From Podocnemis expansa (Eukaryota; Chordata; Testudines; Podocnemididae), in contig ML681991.1 of the NCBI GenBank assembly GCA_007922195.1, forward strand, positions 43,416,905 through 43,480,904: a stretch of 64,000 bases of DNA. Reading direction: 5' to 3'. Position 1 is the first letter of the stretch. Every line of letters starts with the position of its first letter. The position numbers were made by a program, and so were the translations under genes. Positions 36,351-47,900 of the stretch are shown piece by piece. The notes under the pieces are model-generated. The model saw nothing but the letters and a program-made list of their open reading frames with translations, was not told the origin of the DNA and made no database searches.

Positions 36351-38954
36351 AGCAGGCAGTGTTATGTTTGCAAATGCTTGGCAACAAGTCAGACAGAGGA
36401 CTCCTGCCCTGCGGCTAGGTGAGGAGGATGCTATAAGCCACGGCACCACACTATGAACTTCCTACTACAGAACCATTGTGTATGAAGAGGGTCTCACTTA
36501 TGCATTCATTCTATTTTAAAAAACACACTTGGCTCCTCAGCATGCCAGAGGCCAACTATTTTTTTGCATATGCTGGAGCACTCCTCAGGGTGTGCACACT
36601 GTAAACTGCTCCCAGCTTTCAAAGGAACTTACCATGCATGAGAGAACTGACTACTTGTAGTGCTGAATGCCATATCTCTGACAATTAGCCCTCCACCTAA
36701 AGAGTGTTTGTTAAACTTTTATTTCCCCAGTTAGGATTTTTATTAAATGGACAAGGGTAATAAAATGTGAGGGGCCAGGGGAAAGGTTTCTGGATAGTGC
36801 AAATACTATGGCACAGGAGACTGGCATTTCACTTTTGCCTGGCACAGTACAGAACCCCTAAAGTGCACACACAGCGATAGCATGCATGGCTGCAACAATT
36901 CTGTATGTTACTGGAAAGCTGGCTGGGAGTTAGCTTGCCTGTAGAAGTGGGGTGAGGCTGGAAAAAGTTGCAATGGGGGGAAAAGAAGTTTGATCACATT
37001 CTTCTAGAGCATTGTATCCATGCAATGAGGACACTCTACTCAAAGCCTCCAATGAGGATGTTCTTGGTTAAAGATAAAGAAATCAAGACAACAGTTACTG
37101 AACAATCACAGGAAAACCATTTCCAGCTATTGGACCTATGGTTGTCTTGGCAAACAGGCTCTGGTGAAACCACCCTCAAACTCCACACACAACAAAAGAT
37201 GTTGGCTCATACTTGCTGTGTGTGGCACTGACTCGTTCTTTGGGGGAGAAGAGGACAGTACACAGAGTCACACGGTACTTGAAGGCCCCAAAGAGCAGTG
37301 GTGCCCCACCCAGGTACTGAATACAAAGATAGGACCAGCACCGCCCCACTCTCCGGCTTCAGCAACTGGGCAGCAGTTAGTTTACTGCTGGTTTCACTAG
37401 CAGAGGATGCACTGATTCCATGTCAACAGAGTAGACATTAAGAGCCTCACCAAGTTACACTTGCTGGGAGGTGGGATCATGCAGATGAACCCAAAATAGG
37501 TTAAAAGCTTGAGTCAGGGGTAGGCCTAGCTCCAAGCACATTTCAGACTGGGGGAATGTGTAGGCCAGCCTGAAGTTACTGGGTTTGCACTGCATATGGT
37601 GAGGGGCTCCCAGACCAAGCCTGGACTCACTGCTCTGGCAAAGGAAAACCTGCAGAGGAGCCAGGGCAGGGAAAGGCAGAAAACATTAGGTTCATTGCCA
37701 TTACTCTGTCAGATATTATCCATTGGAGACACTGATACCCCGGAAAAGGAAGACCAATAGCATGTCATGGCTCCAGGGCTGTATCCCCCCCATTACACCA
37801 GACCCCTTCAGTCCTGCAATGAGGCAGAGTCACTGAAATGCCACACAATGGGGGGAGCTCCAGGCCACTGAGTACCTTGAGCAGCCTCTGATGTTGCGAC
37901 GGCAACAGATGGCTGTCAGCAGCAGCTGCTCCTCTAAACTGAGGAGCCAGCACAAACAGCAGGATTCACCACACAGCATTGCTCACTAACAGTAAGATGG
38001 GCTGTAGGGGCAGCAGGGTTCTGGGGAGCCAGCCAGGGGAGTGTTTGAGCAGCTGGACCCTGAGAACGATCTAGAGGCTTCCCACAGACAGGGCCATAAC
38101 TGGGGTGGGGTGACTGGGGCTTTGTTCTGGGCGCGTACAGAGCAGCTGTGTTTCACCGTGTGATTTGACGGCGTGGTCTGTACTGCTTGCTCTGGGCACC
38201 AAAATACCTAGTTCTGGCACTGTCCACAGGTTTTCAAGAGAATGGCCAGCAGGGCCACCTGGCAGGGTCAGGCCAGGCAGCTGTTGAGGGCACCTTCTAA
38301 AGGCAAGACTCAGGCTCCTCGCAGCACATGAGCTGCCACTCCAAACAGGCTGAATGGGCTCTACAGTGTTTCAAGGCTGGTTCTGGGGCCACCCCTTCCT
38401 GTGAAAGATCTTTGAGCAGCAGAAACACACATGCAGGACCTTGGATCCTGCCATCTGAGCCTAGGCTATCTCAGGGATAAGGGAGTCATAGACCAGGGAG
38501 TCTTGGATCAGTTTCCACAGGCCCTACCCCTAGGGTCCAAAGTGGGGTAGCCCAGCTCCAGCCTGCATCTGCAGGTTAAGTGACAGAGGAGGTCAAAGCC
38601 TGGGGGTGCCAACGCTCCATGAGTCTGGAGCCTCCACAGATTAGAGATTGTCATGTGATGAAATCTCCAGGAATACATCCAACCAAAGCAACAGCCCAAC
38701 CAATGCCTGTTCTGAAGCCAAGAGGGCCAAGCCTGAACAATGAGCCAGACCAGGACCATCCCAGAAGAAGTGACAAGGTGCTGCAACATCAAAGCTGCTA
38801 GGAAACAGCGGGGAAAGGGTTCCAGGGCACACCAGATCTACCAACCTTCTGGTCAGACCTCAGATGAATGTAGCTCCTTTGGGGATGGCTAGGGAAGTCC
38901 GTTTGCTTTCAGTGCAGGAAGCCAGGACACTTTAAGAGGGACAGTCTAAGGATT

Positions 38955-39018
38955 TTAGTCTTTAAGAGTGCTGCTGGACTCAGTTTGTTTTGCTGAACTA
39001 GATTAACATGGCTGCCCC
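38955..39018 (+). repeat. Hammerhead-like repeat, 3' tail only
   Basis: TTTTAGTCTTTAAGAGTGCT, GGACTCAGTTTGTTTTGCTG, AACTAGATTAACATGGCTGC. This is the 3' tail of the repeat at 18370-18470; the ribozyme-like part is absent. Confidence 0.6.
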
Positions 39019-39584
39019 TTCAAGTTATTACAATGGGTTTGTGGAGCAGGGTCTTCCCTCCATATGCCTAAAAAGACACACATGTAAAACTAGTCCAGCA
39101 GTGGCAGATGTCCTGGTGGGTTAGGCATGTGGACACAAACCAGACTGCAAAATAGGAGCTCCTGACCCAGCAGGTGGACCAACACCTGCCCCTGTACATC
39201 ATGCATCCAAGAAGAAAGGTGGATGGGTCCCACGGCTGAAGAAGAGCTGGAGGTACAGGGCCAGTGGTGGCATGTGCAGGTTGGAGGAGCCAAGACTCTT
39301 CCTTAGCCTGTGATCCTGGGGCGGGACTGGTGGGAATTCCCTGCTCTGGTACAAGAGAGGACAATGCAAAGGTAAGTAGGAAGGGGACAAGTAAGCTGAA
39401 TTAAAAGCTGCAGGCTGGGACTGCTGAGGCCAGGGAAGGCCCAACAGTATTAGAAAACTAGCCTGAGGCTGCTGAAGGAGGCCAGCAAGCAGAAATGAAC
39501 CAGCTACAAGTCTGCCTGAGCAACTGAAAGCCTGTGAGAGTGGGTAGAAAAAAGGATACCTGGCAGCACTTGATGGCCCCAGTG

Positions 39585-39837
39585 CAGGGGTCTGCCACAT
39601 GGAGCTCTTTGGTTGACCCCTTCCGGCTCCTGGCTCTGGGCCCACTGCAAGGAATCCTGTGAGCGGCCTGCACCAGGCTTCAGGTTCCCCCTCACCACAG
39701 GGGACCCTGCGGCAGGCAACCTGGCCCAGCTCCCTCCACCCACCAGCGGGGACTTATACCCATTGTAGCTCTTAGAACACTTGGTTATTGAAGGAATTTT
39801 TCAAAATGGCTCTTATCTTTTGGGTTGCCAACCCCTG
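39585..39837. mobile_element. hAT-like MITE, copy B (253 bp)
   Basis: Starts CAGGGGTCTGCCACATGG and ends GGTTGCCAACCCCTG. The flanking 8-mers, CCCCAGTG (39577-39584) and CCCTACTG (39838-39845), agree at six of eight positions, consistent with an aged hAT target duplication. Reverse orientation relative to copy A. Confidence 0.7.
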
Positions 39838-41824
39838 CCCTACTGGCCAGACAAGAACAAGAACCAGCCCAGGTGAAGGCACGGGTGGGACTTAGGAAGC
39901 TGCAGCTACCAGGGCAGGCACTGGTCTCCCTCTGGGCTGAGATGAGCACAGTGATCAGAGCCCCACACAGGAGGCTGGAGAACCCCCAGTGGGGATTCAG
40001 ACATGCCCTCAAATAAAATCAGGGAGGTACAAGTAAGTGGCAACCCCCAATCACTTGTCAGGGGCTAGGGTAAAAGACTAAGGCCCTAGCTGCAGCTGTT
40101 CTGAAAGGGACATGATGTGAGGATACAGGCACAGAAGACGCCTAGCCACAACAGATTGCTGTGGACACTGGAAGGCTTAGGAAAAGACAGACAATTTGCT
40201 CATGATGATGGGGGTGGAGGCAGGACACCCATATGTCCAAGTCCCACACCTCTGAAGCAGAAAACATAACTGTACACGCTGGATGCAGCCTTGGGGAGGC
40301 AGACATCACTCTGAAGGGCTTACCTAGAGCTGAGAGCTCCATTAGCCCCACTTTGTAGGCTGGGGGAGGAAGCCAGTGCTGTGGAGACAGGAGAGCTGGG
40401 GCAAAGCTGGCTGGAGGCCCCTGTCTGCAGAAAGGACCTGACAGCAGCCAGGCAGCAAAGACCGGTGGAAAAAGGGCAGGAGTGGACTTAGGGCTTGCAG
40501 TGAGCTTTGGAAAAGGGGCAGAATTCCAAGGAGGCTGCCCTATGGGCTGCTCTTATGAAAAGAGTGAAGCGCTGGGGAGAATCCAAGATGGCTGAATGTT
40601 CAAGCTGGGGCCGGGCAGATGTTGCTGGCTTTGTATTTAATCTGGTGTTTGGGGGCTGCTGAGGTGCCCTGTGGGAGTCAGTGGGGGGAGCCTAGTGTCA
40701 CAGCTCTGGCAAATGTGTGAGACTAGAGAGGAGCCTCGGTGGAAATAACCCTGCCCCATTTTTGTCAGATATAATTCATTGGGGACAGGGGTACCCCAGC
40801 AGAGGATGAACAATGGTGCAACCTGGCCAGTGGGACAGGGCCCCACTACAGTCACTGACCTTCTGACAAGGAGAGCAAAGCAGTTTCCAAGCTACCATGT
40901 CATGATGCAAGAGGTACTCCAAGAGAATGAGTCAACAGGTCTGATGGGACAGAGTCTGTCAAAGCCTGGCTGAATATAGCATGGAATGGGGCCAGGAGAA
41001 TCCATAGCTCAGGGTCAGTTCTCTCTCTCACAGTTCTCAGCAGACAGGGAAGCAGTTCAGGGTCTGGAAGCACCCATCTTCCAAAGTAATTCGGCCTGGT
41101 TTTGAAGGCTTCACAGCTCTGTGGGCAGAGAAGTAGGAGATCCAGACTGCACATTGGGAAGAAGAACATAGGTGAATGGGGCAGAACACAGTGGCTAGGA
41201 TTGGGTTGCTTGGTGTGTCGATACCAGCAAGGTTGGCCCTGGGCCCTACAGCCATGGTCCCATCCCAAGCAGTGGGGCAAGGCATGGTTCACTTTATAAA
41301 ACCCTCCAAAATTCAATCCAGATCTGGGGCTAGAGCAGCAAAAGCATGTTCAAAACCCAATGGAGAGAAATCAGTGAGAAGCGCCATAGCCTGCAATGGG
41401 GGCTGCAGATCCCTCTCTCATTCACCACCCTAAGGCTCTGCATTGTAAAGACCCGACAGACATCCACATGAAGGCAGGGAAACCCCAGGACTTTCAGCAG
41501 AGGCGTCTCCCACATGAATCAGATTCTGGACTCAGCACCAGGAAGAGCTGGGATAGCCATATGTAAATGCAGTCATAGTTTAGCACACAGACTTGCTCTC
41601 TTGCAACAGCATCAGTAGAAACGCATTCCCTCGCTGAGAACAGCTACTGCAGCACGGTGGTTTTTGCTCCAGGGTGGAGCTAGGAGATGGTAGGTTCCAC
41701 TGAACTCAAACAGGTCGTCCTGGCATGATCGTCAGCACGGAGACAGTCTGCCAACAAGCTAGCTTAATGCCTGCCTTGGAACCCCAGAGCTGTTTTTAAA
41801 CTCCGGTTTCAAGCCCAGACAGGT

Positions 41825-41998
41825 CTATTGCATGGTGCAGCCACTGCTGGGGAGGAAGTCCTCCACATATGTCGCCACTGCTCTGGAGAGGTAGGTCATG
41901 GTACCAAACCTGCCACTAGGGGCGCTATCATACAGCAAGGTACAGATGCCCGTGGCCGGATCCTTCTCCAGCATGCCATCGTCTGCACCCAGGGCTTT
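41825..41998 (-). CDS. PHKA1: PHKA1 terminal coding exon with CaaX end
   Basis: 174 nt, acceptor atacag, 57 codons and a TAG stop at 41825-41827. It encodes [20 protein letters not shown] through [20 protein letters not shown] and ends SSGCTMQ. The last four residues, Cys-Thr-Met-Gln, fit the CaaX farnesylation signal known for phosphorylase kinase alpha (CAMQ in mammals). I see no AATAAA closely downstream on the minus strand; an ATTAAA at 40635-40640 is a weak polyadenylation candidate. Confidence 0.95.
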   Translation of the reverse strand, partial: KALGADDGMLEKDPATGICTLLYDSAPSGRFGTMTYLSRAVATYVEDFLPSSGCTMQ

Positions 41999-44900
41999 CT
42001 GTATCAGTTAGCAGTGGAAGGAAAAGCAGAAAAGGGCGTTATTAGCCGCCAGTGCCCACCCCAGTGATGTATCACTTCCCACCCCAACCCCACAGCCTGA
42101 ACCAATCCATCCTACCCCCAGCATCATGCCCTGGTGACTCTGTTTCCGCTGCCCAAATCTTGCCACTCATTACCCCCTTTGCCTCATGCATATAACCAGT
42201 GCAAAAAAGGTCCCAGATTTTGGGTTCCAAGGAATCAAAGCACTCCCTGGAGATGACACTTAGAATCATCCTTAACCCAGGGCTTGAGTCCTACATGGAC
42301 ACTCCAGAGAAGCAATTAATTACGTTGCTGTATGTTCTCTGTGCCATGACCCATGTATGCTAAGGAATGTCTGGCACATATGCTTGCAACCACAGCATGG
42401 ATCACCCTTTCCAGCTGGCAGAGGGCAGGATGTGTACCTGTTCTTCACAGAATAAGTCATTTGCTATGTGCACAATCTTTTCCACTGCAATGATGCCCCC
42501 GATGCTGTGTATTTCCACATCTGCCAGCATGGTCAGGACAAGGATGGCTTCTACTAGGAGTTGCCTGTATTCTGGCTGCGGGACACGGTTCAGGACGGAC
42601 TCCACATGGACCGAAAACTTGATCTCCCCAGGAGTCATCTGGGAGAAATCAGAGACTATTCATACTCACGCACATGTATCCCAAAGTCCAAGGAACCCCA
42701 GTATGCCCCCAGCGCCCGCAATTGAGCATTTTGTAATAGCCAGCAAATCTCTCTACAGTAGCTGGGAATCACTAGCCCCATTGGGTAGGAAAATGAACAG
42801 AAACAGCACAGAGAGGGAAAATGACTTGCCCAGGGTAGTCCAGCAGGATGGAGCCTGGAGTCAGAGCACCCCACTAAAAAAAGGCACTGGCTGCGGGGAA
42901 CAAATGGACAGAGCAACTGGCCCACTGAGGTGAGGGGAGCCTCCCAGTTTGGATTTTGCTTTTCAGAGGTGCCAGCTATGATTGTGGGAGAAGCAATTGT
43001 CACCACAGACTGGGCTGGGTCATGGCCCAACAAAGCCACCTGATGCTCCGCCCTGGGCCTGAGAGCAGGCACTGACCACCACAGAGGCCCAACAGTGTCA
43101 CTGCTGGGCCTTCACCCATCCACTGGGGAAAGCAGCATTGCCACTCTGCTGCTCCTCAGCCAAGGGGGAGGAAGGGATGAGATACTCTCACCTACCAGAA
43201 GAGGAATTGTTTGGAGCCTGGCTGAGGGGATGGAGGGTGAGAAGGGCTAAACTCCTGAGACAGCCAGGTCCTGTTCAGTTTACCCTGGACTGGAGGATAG
43301 AGGAGATGGGCAGAGAGGAAGAATAAAAGCTGAATTATGCAAATATTGGGGGGATGGAGGAGGAGAGAGAGGTGGAGTAGAGTAATGTCTATATTAAGGC
43401 TGCCTGATGCTTCTCATTCTAACCACTCAATGGCTTTGCAAGATGACAAACACTACCCAGGCTGACACCCCCCCACTCCACACATGCATTTTTCCATGGA
43501 TCTAACTCCCATCAAAAAAAGGAAAAAAAAAAACCTCTTACCTCTTTGGTTGTTGAGGCTGGAAGGACAAAGCCCTCGACAGAGAGGCCATGGCACTGCA
43601 GAATAAGACCAAGGGCAAGAGGTTACCACCCAGAAAGGCCCATGTTCACTCTCCCAGTTTTCCCTAACATATAGTGTTTAAAACGCAGCAAACCAATACA
43701 GCAACTGCATTTTGCAGAGTATGCAGTCTCCAGAAATGCAATTAGCACCGACGTGTGAAGGAAACATGTAAAGCTCAGTCCTGGACTACATGCAGCACTC
43801 CCACATTGGGGAAGAGAGAGAGAGAGAGACACACACACACACTTTACTGGGGCCCAGCACCCTGGGGGTGTGGGGAGCCCAGGCTGCAACCTCCACTACT
43901 AGGAGGCCTGTTTTACAAATTTTCAGTGGACCCATCTGGGCTTTTAGCTGAAGTTTAAAAGTAAGAGGGGCAAATCTGAGGGCTGCCCAGCTACTGCAGA
44001 GGCCATATGTGCCCCTGCAGAACAGGAGTGGCACCACCTCCCTCAGGGATGACATGGGCCTCTTACACCTAGGCAGTTCTGAGAACAGGGTTTAGCTGCA
44101 GCTGCAAAGCCAGCCAGAGGGCCAAGGCTCCCAGCATTAATAAAAAGCACCTTACTTCATGGACCCCAAACCTGGCTTCTGTCACAGAGCTCCCAGCAAA
44201 CCCTGGGAACCTGCAAGACTGGCAGCTACTGGACTCAGCCTTCCAAGGCAGTGGTAAGGGGATGATCTCAGCTGGCTAAAATGCATGATGGTGACGTGTG
44301 CCCATTGCTGGTGGAGCATGAGGACAATGGCCCAGGGAAGCCAGCTGCATGGATATGCACTTACTCATGCACTCGTGTACATCTGCAGGCACACACAGAA
44401 GCCACCTGTGCAAGAGGCAGCAATGAGCCCAACTCACCTTCTGCAGGATTTTCCAGACCTTCTGGTAGAAGCCCACTGGGACCCTGTTGAGGGCTCCATC
44501 CAGCCGCCTTCTGCGCTGCCACTGGCCATGCCGACCGTCTCTGGAAACCTGATCTTCCAGCATACTAGCAAAGGATCCCCCAGCAGGCAAGATGGAGTGT
44601 CCAGAACTCTGACCACAACAGTTACAGTGAAGATGACAGAACAAGGATGATGCCCTGAAGTGAACAGGATGGCTCTCTCATCTTCCTCCACTCCCTAGCT
44701 TGGAGAGCACAAGCTGCAGAGATGCACTAGGTCCTGATCTCCCTGTCCTGGGATCTCAGCAGCTCTCAGGAAGGCTCAGGACAGGCTAGTACTTGAAAGG
44801 GAGACCAAGGTGTCCAGTTGAGTAGAGGACTGTCCCCTTCCAAACAGCAATTCAACCAATGTCATAATATGGGCTATGACACATAGAATGCTGTCTGATG

Positions 44901-47900
44901 AGACAACGCTACTTGTGGCCACTAGAGCAGTGTTTCCCAACTCGTGTGCCATGGCAAACAGGTGTGCCTTCAGACCTGAGCAGGTGTTCCACAGAATTTT
45001 TTGAAAAACTACTCAAAGAGCTCTGGATTGGCTCATCAATATTCATGCAGTCATTTGGAGACTATATGGTGGTGCGCCTCAAAATAATTAAAGGTATCAA
45101 GATGTGCCATGGCAGAGAAAAGGATGGGAACCACTGCACTAGAGACCTTCTGGCAATCTTAGTCAAGTTGGGGCAGTATCCCAATGCCCTACAGAAAAGC
45201 CAGAAAGGGCATTATGTTCCACCTCTCTCCCCCCCCAGACTGGCAGCTGGAGACAGGGTACTCTGCCTCCACAGATGGTTTTGCAGTTTGCAGGGTCCCA
45301 AGCACCACATTACTTTCCAGTCTCACCAAGCCTGGTGTAGGAGGTGGGGCAAAAAAACTGACTAGACAGTGCCATTTCCTCCCAGTTGGTTCCCTGAGAG
45401 CTACCACTAGTCCAGAGTGGGACAGCCTGCCTTGAAAGAGGCTTCCCAAGTGGCTGTGTGCTTAGCTGGTACTTAACATACTTGTACCACCACCGTTGGC
45501 TCCCTGTCCTAGCCAGTCATGTAGCTTTCCTAGCCACTGCATTCCACCTCAGAGGTGGCTGCACTTCAGTTGTGGGTGAAGCCTCTAGCTAGTAAAATGC
45601 CCTGGCAGCTGCAAGGACAGACATATTGCATATGTAAACACAAGATGGACTTTACCAGAGGAGATCCTGAATCTGTCTCCAGAGAGTGTAGGCCACAGGA
45701 CTAGAAAGAAAAAGAGACAGTCAAAGCCTGATAGGATGGAGCTGGCAGCAGAAGCATTAGCAGAAAGCCTGGGCAAAGCTTGCTGTCATTCATTTGCTGC
45801 CTCAGGTAACTGTGGCTAGCCAGAGATTTTAGAGCCAGTTTAGGAAGTTGCACCACAGAAAGAATCATGTGAAACCAAAGCTAAGAGGGGAATGAATATA
45901 TGTGGGCAGAGGGTTAAAGAGCTGGGTAGGCACCTGGACAGGCTGGTTAAACAGCTTAGTTTGTACAAGGTGGCACTGCACAGTGCGAAATCGAAGAGCT
46001 GGGCTTCCCATCCACACTTCCCCCACGTGAAGCCGTGAGCAGCTTTAGGACACAGCAGCTATAAGCCAGGCATGATCAGCCCCTCAGCCTGGCTACAATC
46101 TCAGTGGGGAGGAGATAGGTGGGGGTGGTGAGGTTCTAGATCTGCTTAGGCAGAGCCCTACACCACCCCCACAACTACACTGATGTGGGACAGAGGCCCC
46201 TCAGGATGGGGCATGCAGAGAGCCAGTGAGCTCAACACATCAGAACTGCAGTAGCCTCTAGCTAGTCCAGAGTGATGGGAGGAGGAAGCAAATTCAATGT
46301 TTCCTGCTATTCTGTTCAACAGCTGGGGATGGCAGAACAGGAGCTAAATTGCTTGGTGCATTTACCTGACCGTTTGCTAGCAGAGCCCCACACGAGTCCT
46401 GCAAGTGACTAGAGGAAGCAATATGGTGCTGTGGAGTACAGCATGGCTAGTGATCTGCCATCTGATTCACCTCACTTCAGGCTCCTGAACCAGGGGGTTC
46501 TAGCAATTCCACAGACAAGGCCAGTCTGTTCCACAGCACAGAACAGGACACCATTGTTTAATTCACTTTCCATGAGTTCCCCAGCCCATCTCCCTCCCTT
46601 GGGCCAGCCTTGTGCTGCTAAGAGATAGTTAAGCAAGACAGAGCCCTCTGGCCAAAGTTTCTAACCCGAGGGTGCCTGGGAAGAGGCCTCCTCACCAGTG
46701 ATCCTTTATAACTGCAATGGCACAGGCATCTGTCCTGTCCTCTCCTAGTCTCTTCAGGGACCATAGCACACTGGCCCCTGGGCTAACAGCTTGAGAACTG
46801 GAAGAGTTTCCACACTGGGCCTCAGAATGGCAAGACTATTAATCTGGCTTAGAGAGACCTCAACACCAGGTTCCATCCTCTCATCACAGCTTCCCAGACC
46901 AGAAGCTCTCAAGGATCAGAACCCAATGAAGACAAGACAACCCCAGCCCAGAGTCTCTTGTTCACAGTGCTAGACTGGTGTGGGCTGGTTGGTCCTGTCA
47001 AGTGACCCAGTTGTAGCTCACGGTACTCCAGCCATAGAACAGAGCCCCGAGAATCCTATGGTATCAGAAGGGAAGCCAGCTCTCTTGCTCTGGTTTGAAA
47101 CAAGCCCATTAGCTCATGCATGCTTCAAAGCTTTCTGGGTGCATAAGATTACTGAGTAAGCTGAGGTTTGAAGGGAACATCGGTGGTTTCACCTTACTCT
47201 CCCTCAAGGACTGCCTACGTTTATCCAGTTGCTGAAAGATAAAAAGGAGATCACGAGATAGGCAGCAATACAGCTGTGTGGCATTTCATTGCCCACAGGC
47301 AGGTCTGGCTTCCAACCAGAACAGTTAGCTACACAACTTCCTCCTTCAGTTCCCTACCACCCCCTCTGGCACCTGAAGCCACATGAGAACAATCACCAGC
47401 TCTGCAGTGTTTAGCCTCCTCATAGGCCTAGCTGGCAGGGTCACATCTCTGTTGTACACTTGGGGAACTGAGGTCCAGAAACTGAGTGACTTGCCCTGGC
47501 AGAGCAGGAATGGAGTTGGGGTGTCCCAGAACACAGTGCCCTAACCACTAGGCCATCCTTCTTACGATTCCAGCTTCACTACCACAGTCCTCACAGCTTT
47601 TTCACCCTCCTCCACACACAAAACAGCAGATGCTTTCCTCAGAACAGGCATGTTGGTTCATTTAGTTACTCCCCTTAGTCTAGCAGCCACCTACATGGGA
47701 AGGCAGTGCAAGCCCCTGGATGGGCAAGCTAATTTCAGTTTCACTAGTGTCTGTTCCCAGCCATCTACTATATTGATTTACTATGTGTGTACATGTGTGA
47801 GTGGGTGATGTGAAGTGTAACGTGTGCATGTGCAGGGCAGGCTCTCACCCACTCCACCAGTAGCGCTGCCTCCCTTGCACATGTGCACATTACCAGCTCC

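Larger units (their letters stand above)
26577..41824. other. Intergenic region between HDAC8 start and PHKA1 stop
   Basis: 15.2 kb including the HDAC8 promoter and the unannotated PHKA1 3' UTR. Dominated by transposons: CR1 copies in both orientations, hammerhead-like repeats, hAT MITEs and an unclassified G+C-rich element. 35050-38500 apart from the tRNA-like SINE, and 40000-41800, hold nothing I can classify; the largest open frames there have no recognisable similarity. A pair of diverged 45 bp phrases (GTCAGATAT...ATTCATTGG type) occurs near 37707 and 40766. Confidence 0.65.

Noticed and set aside
42367..42933. 188-codon plus-strand frame
   Set aside because: It is the antisense shadow of the conserved PHKA1 exon at 42438-42638 and runs on into intron and MIR sequence.
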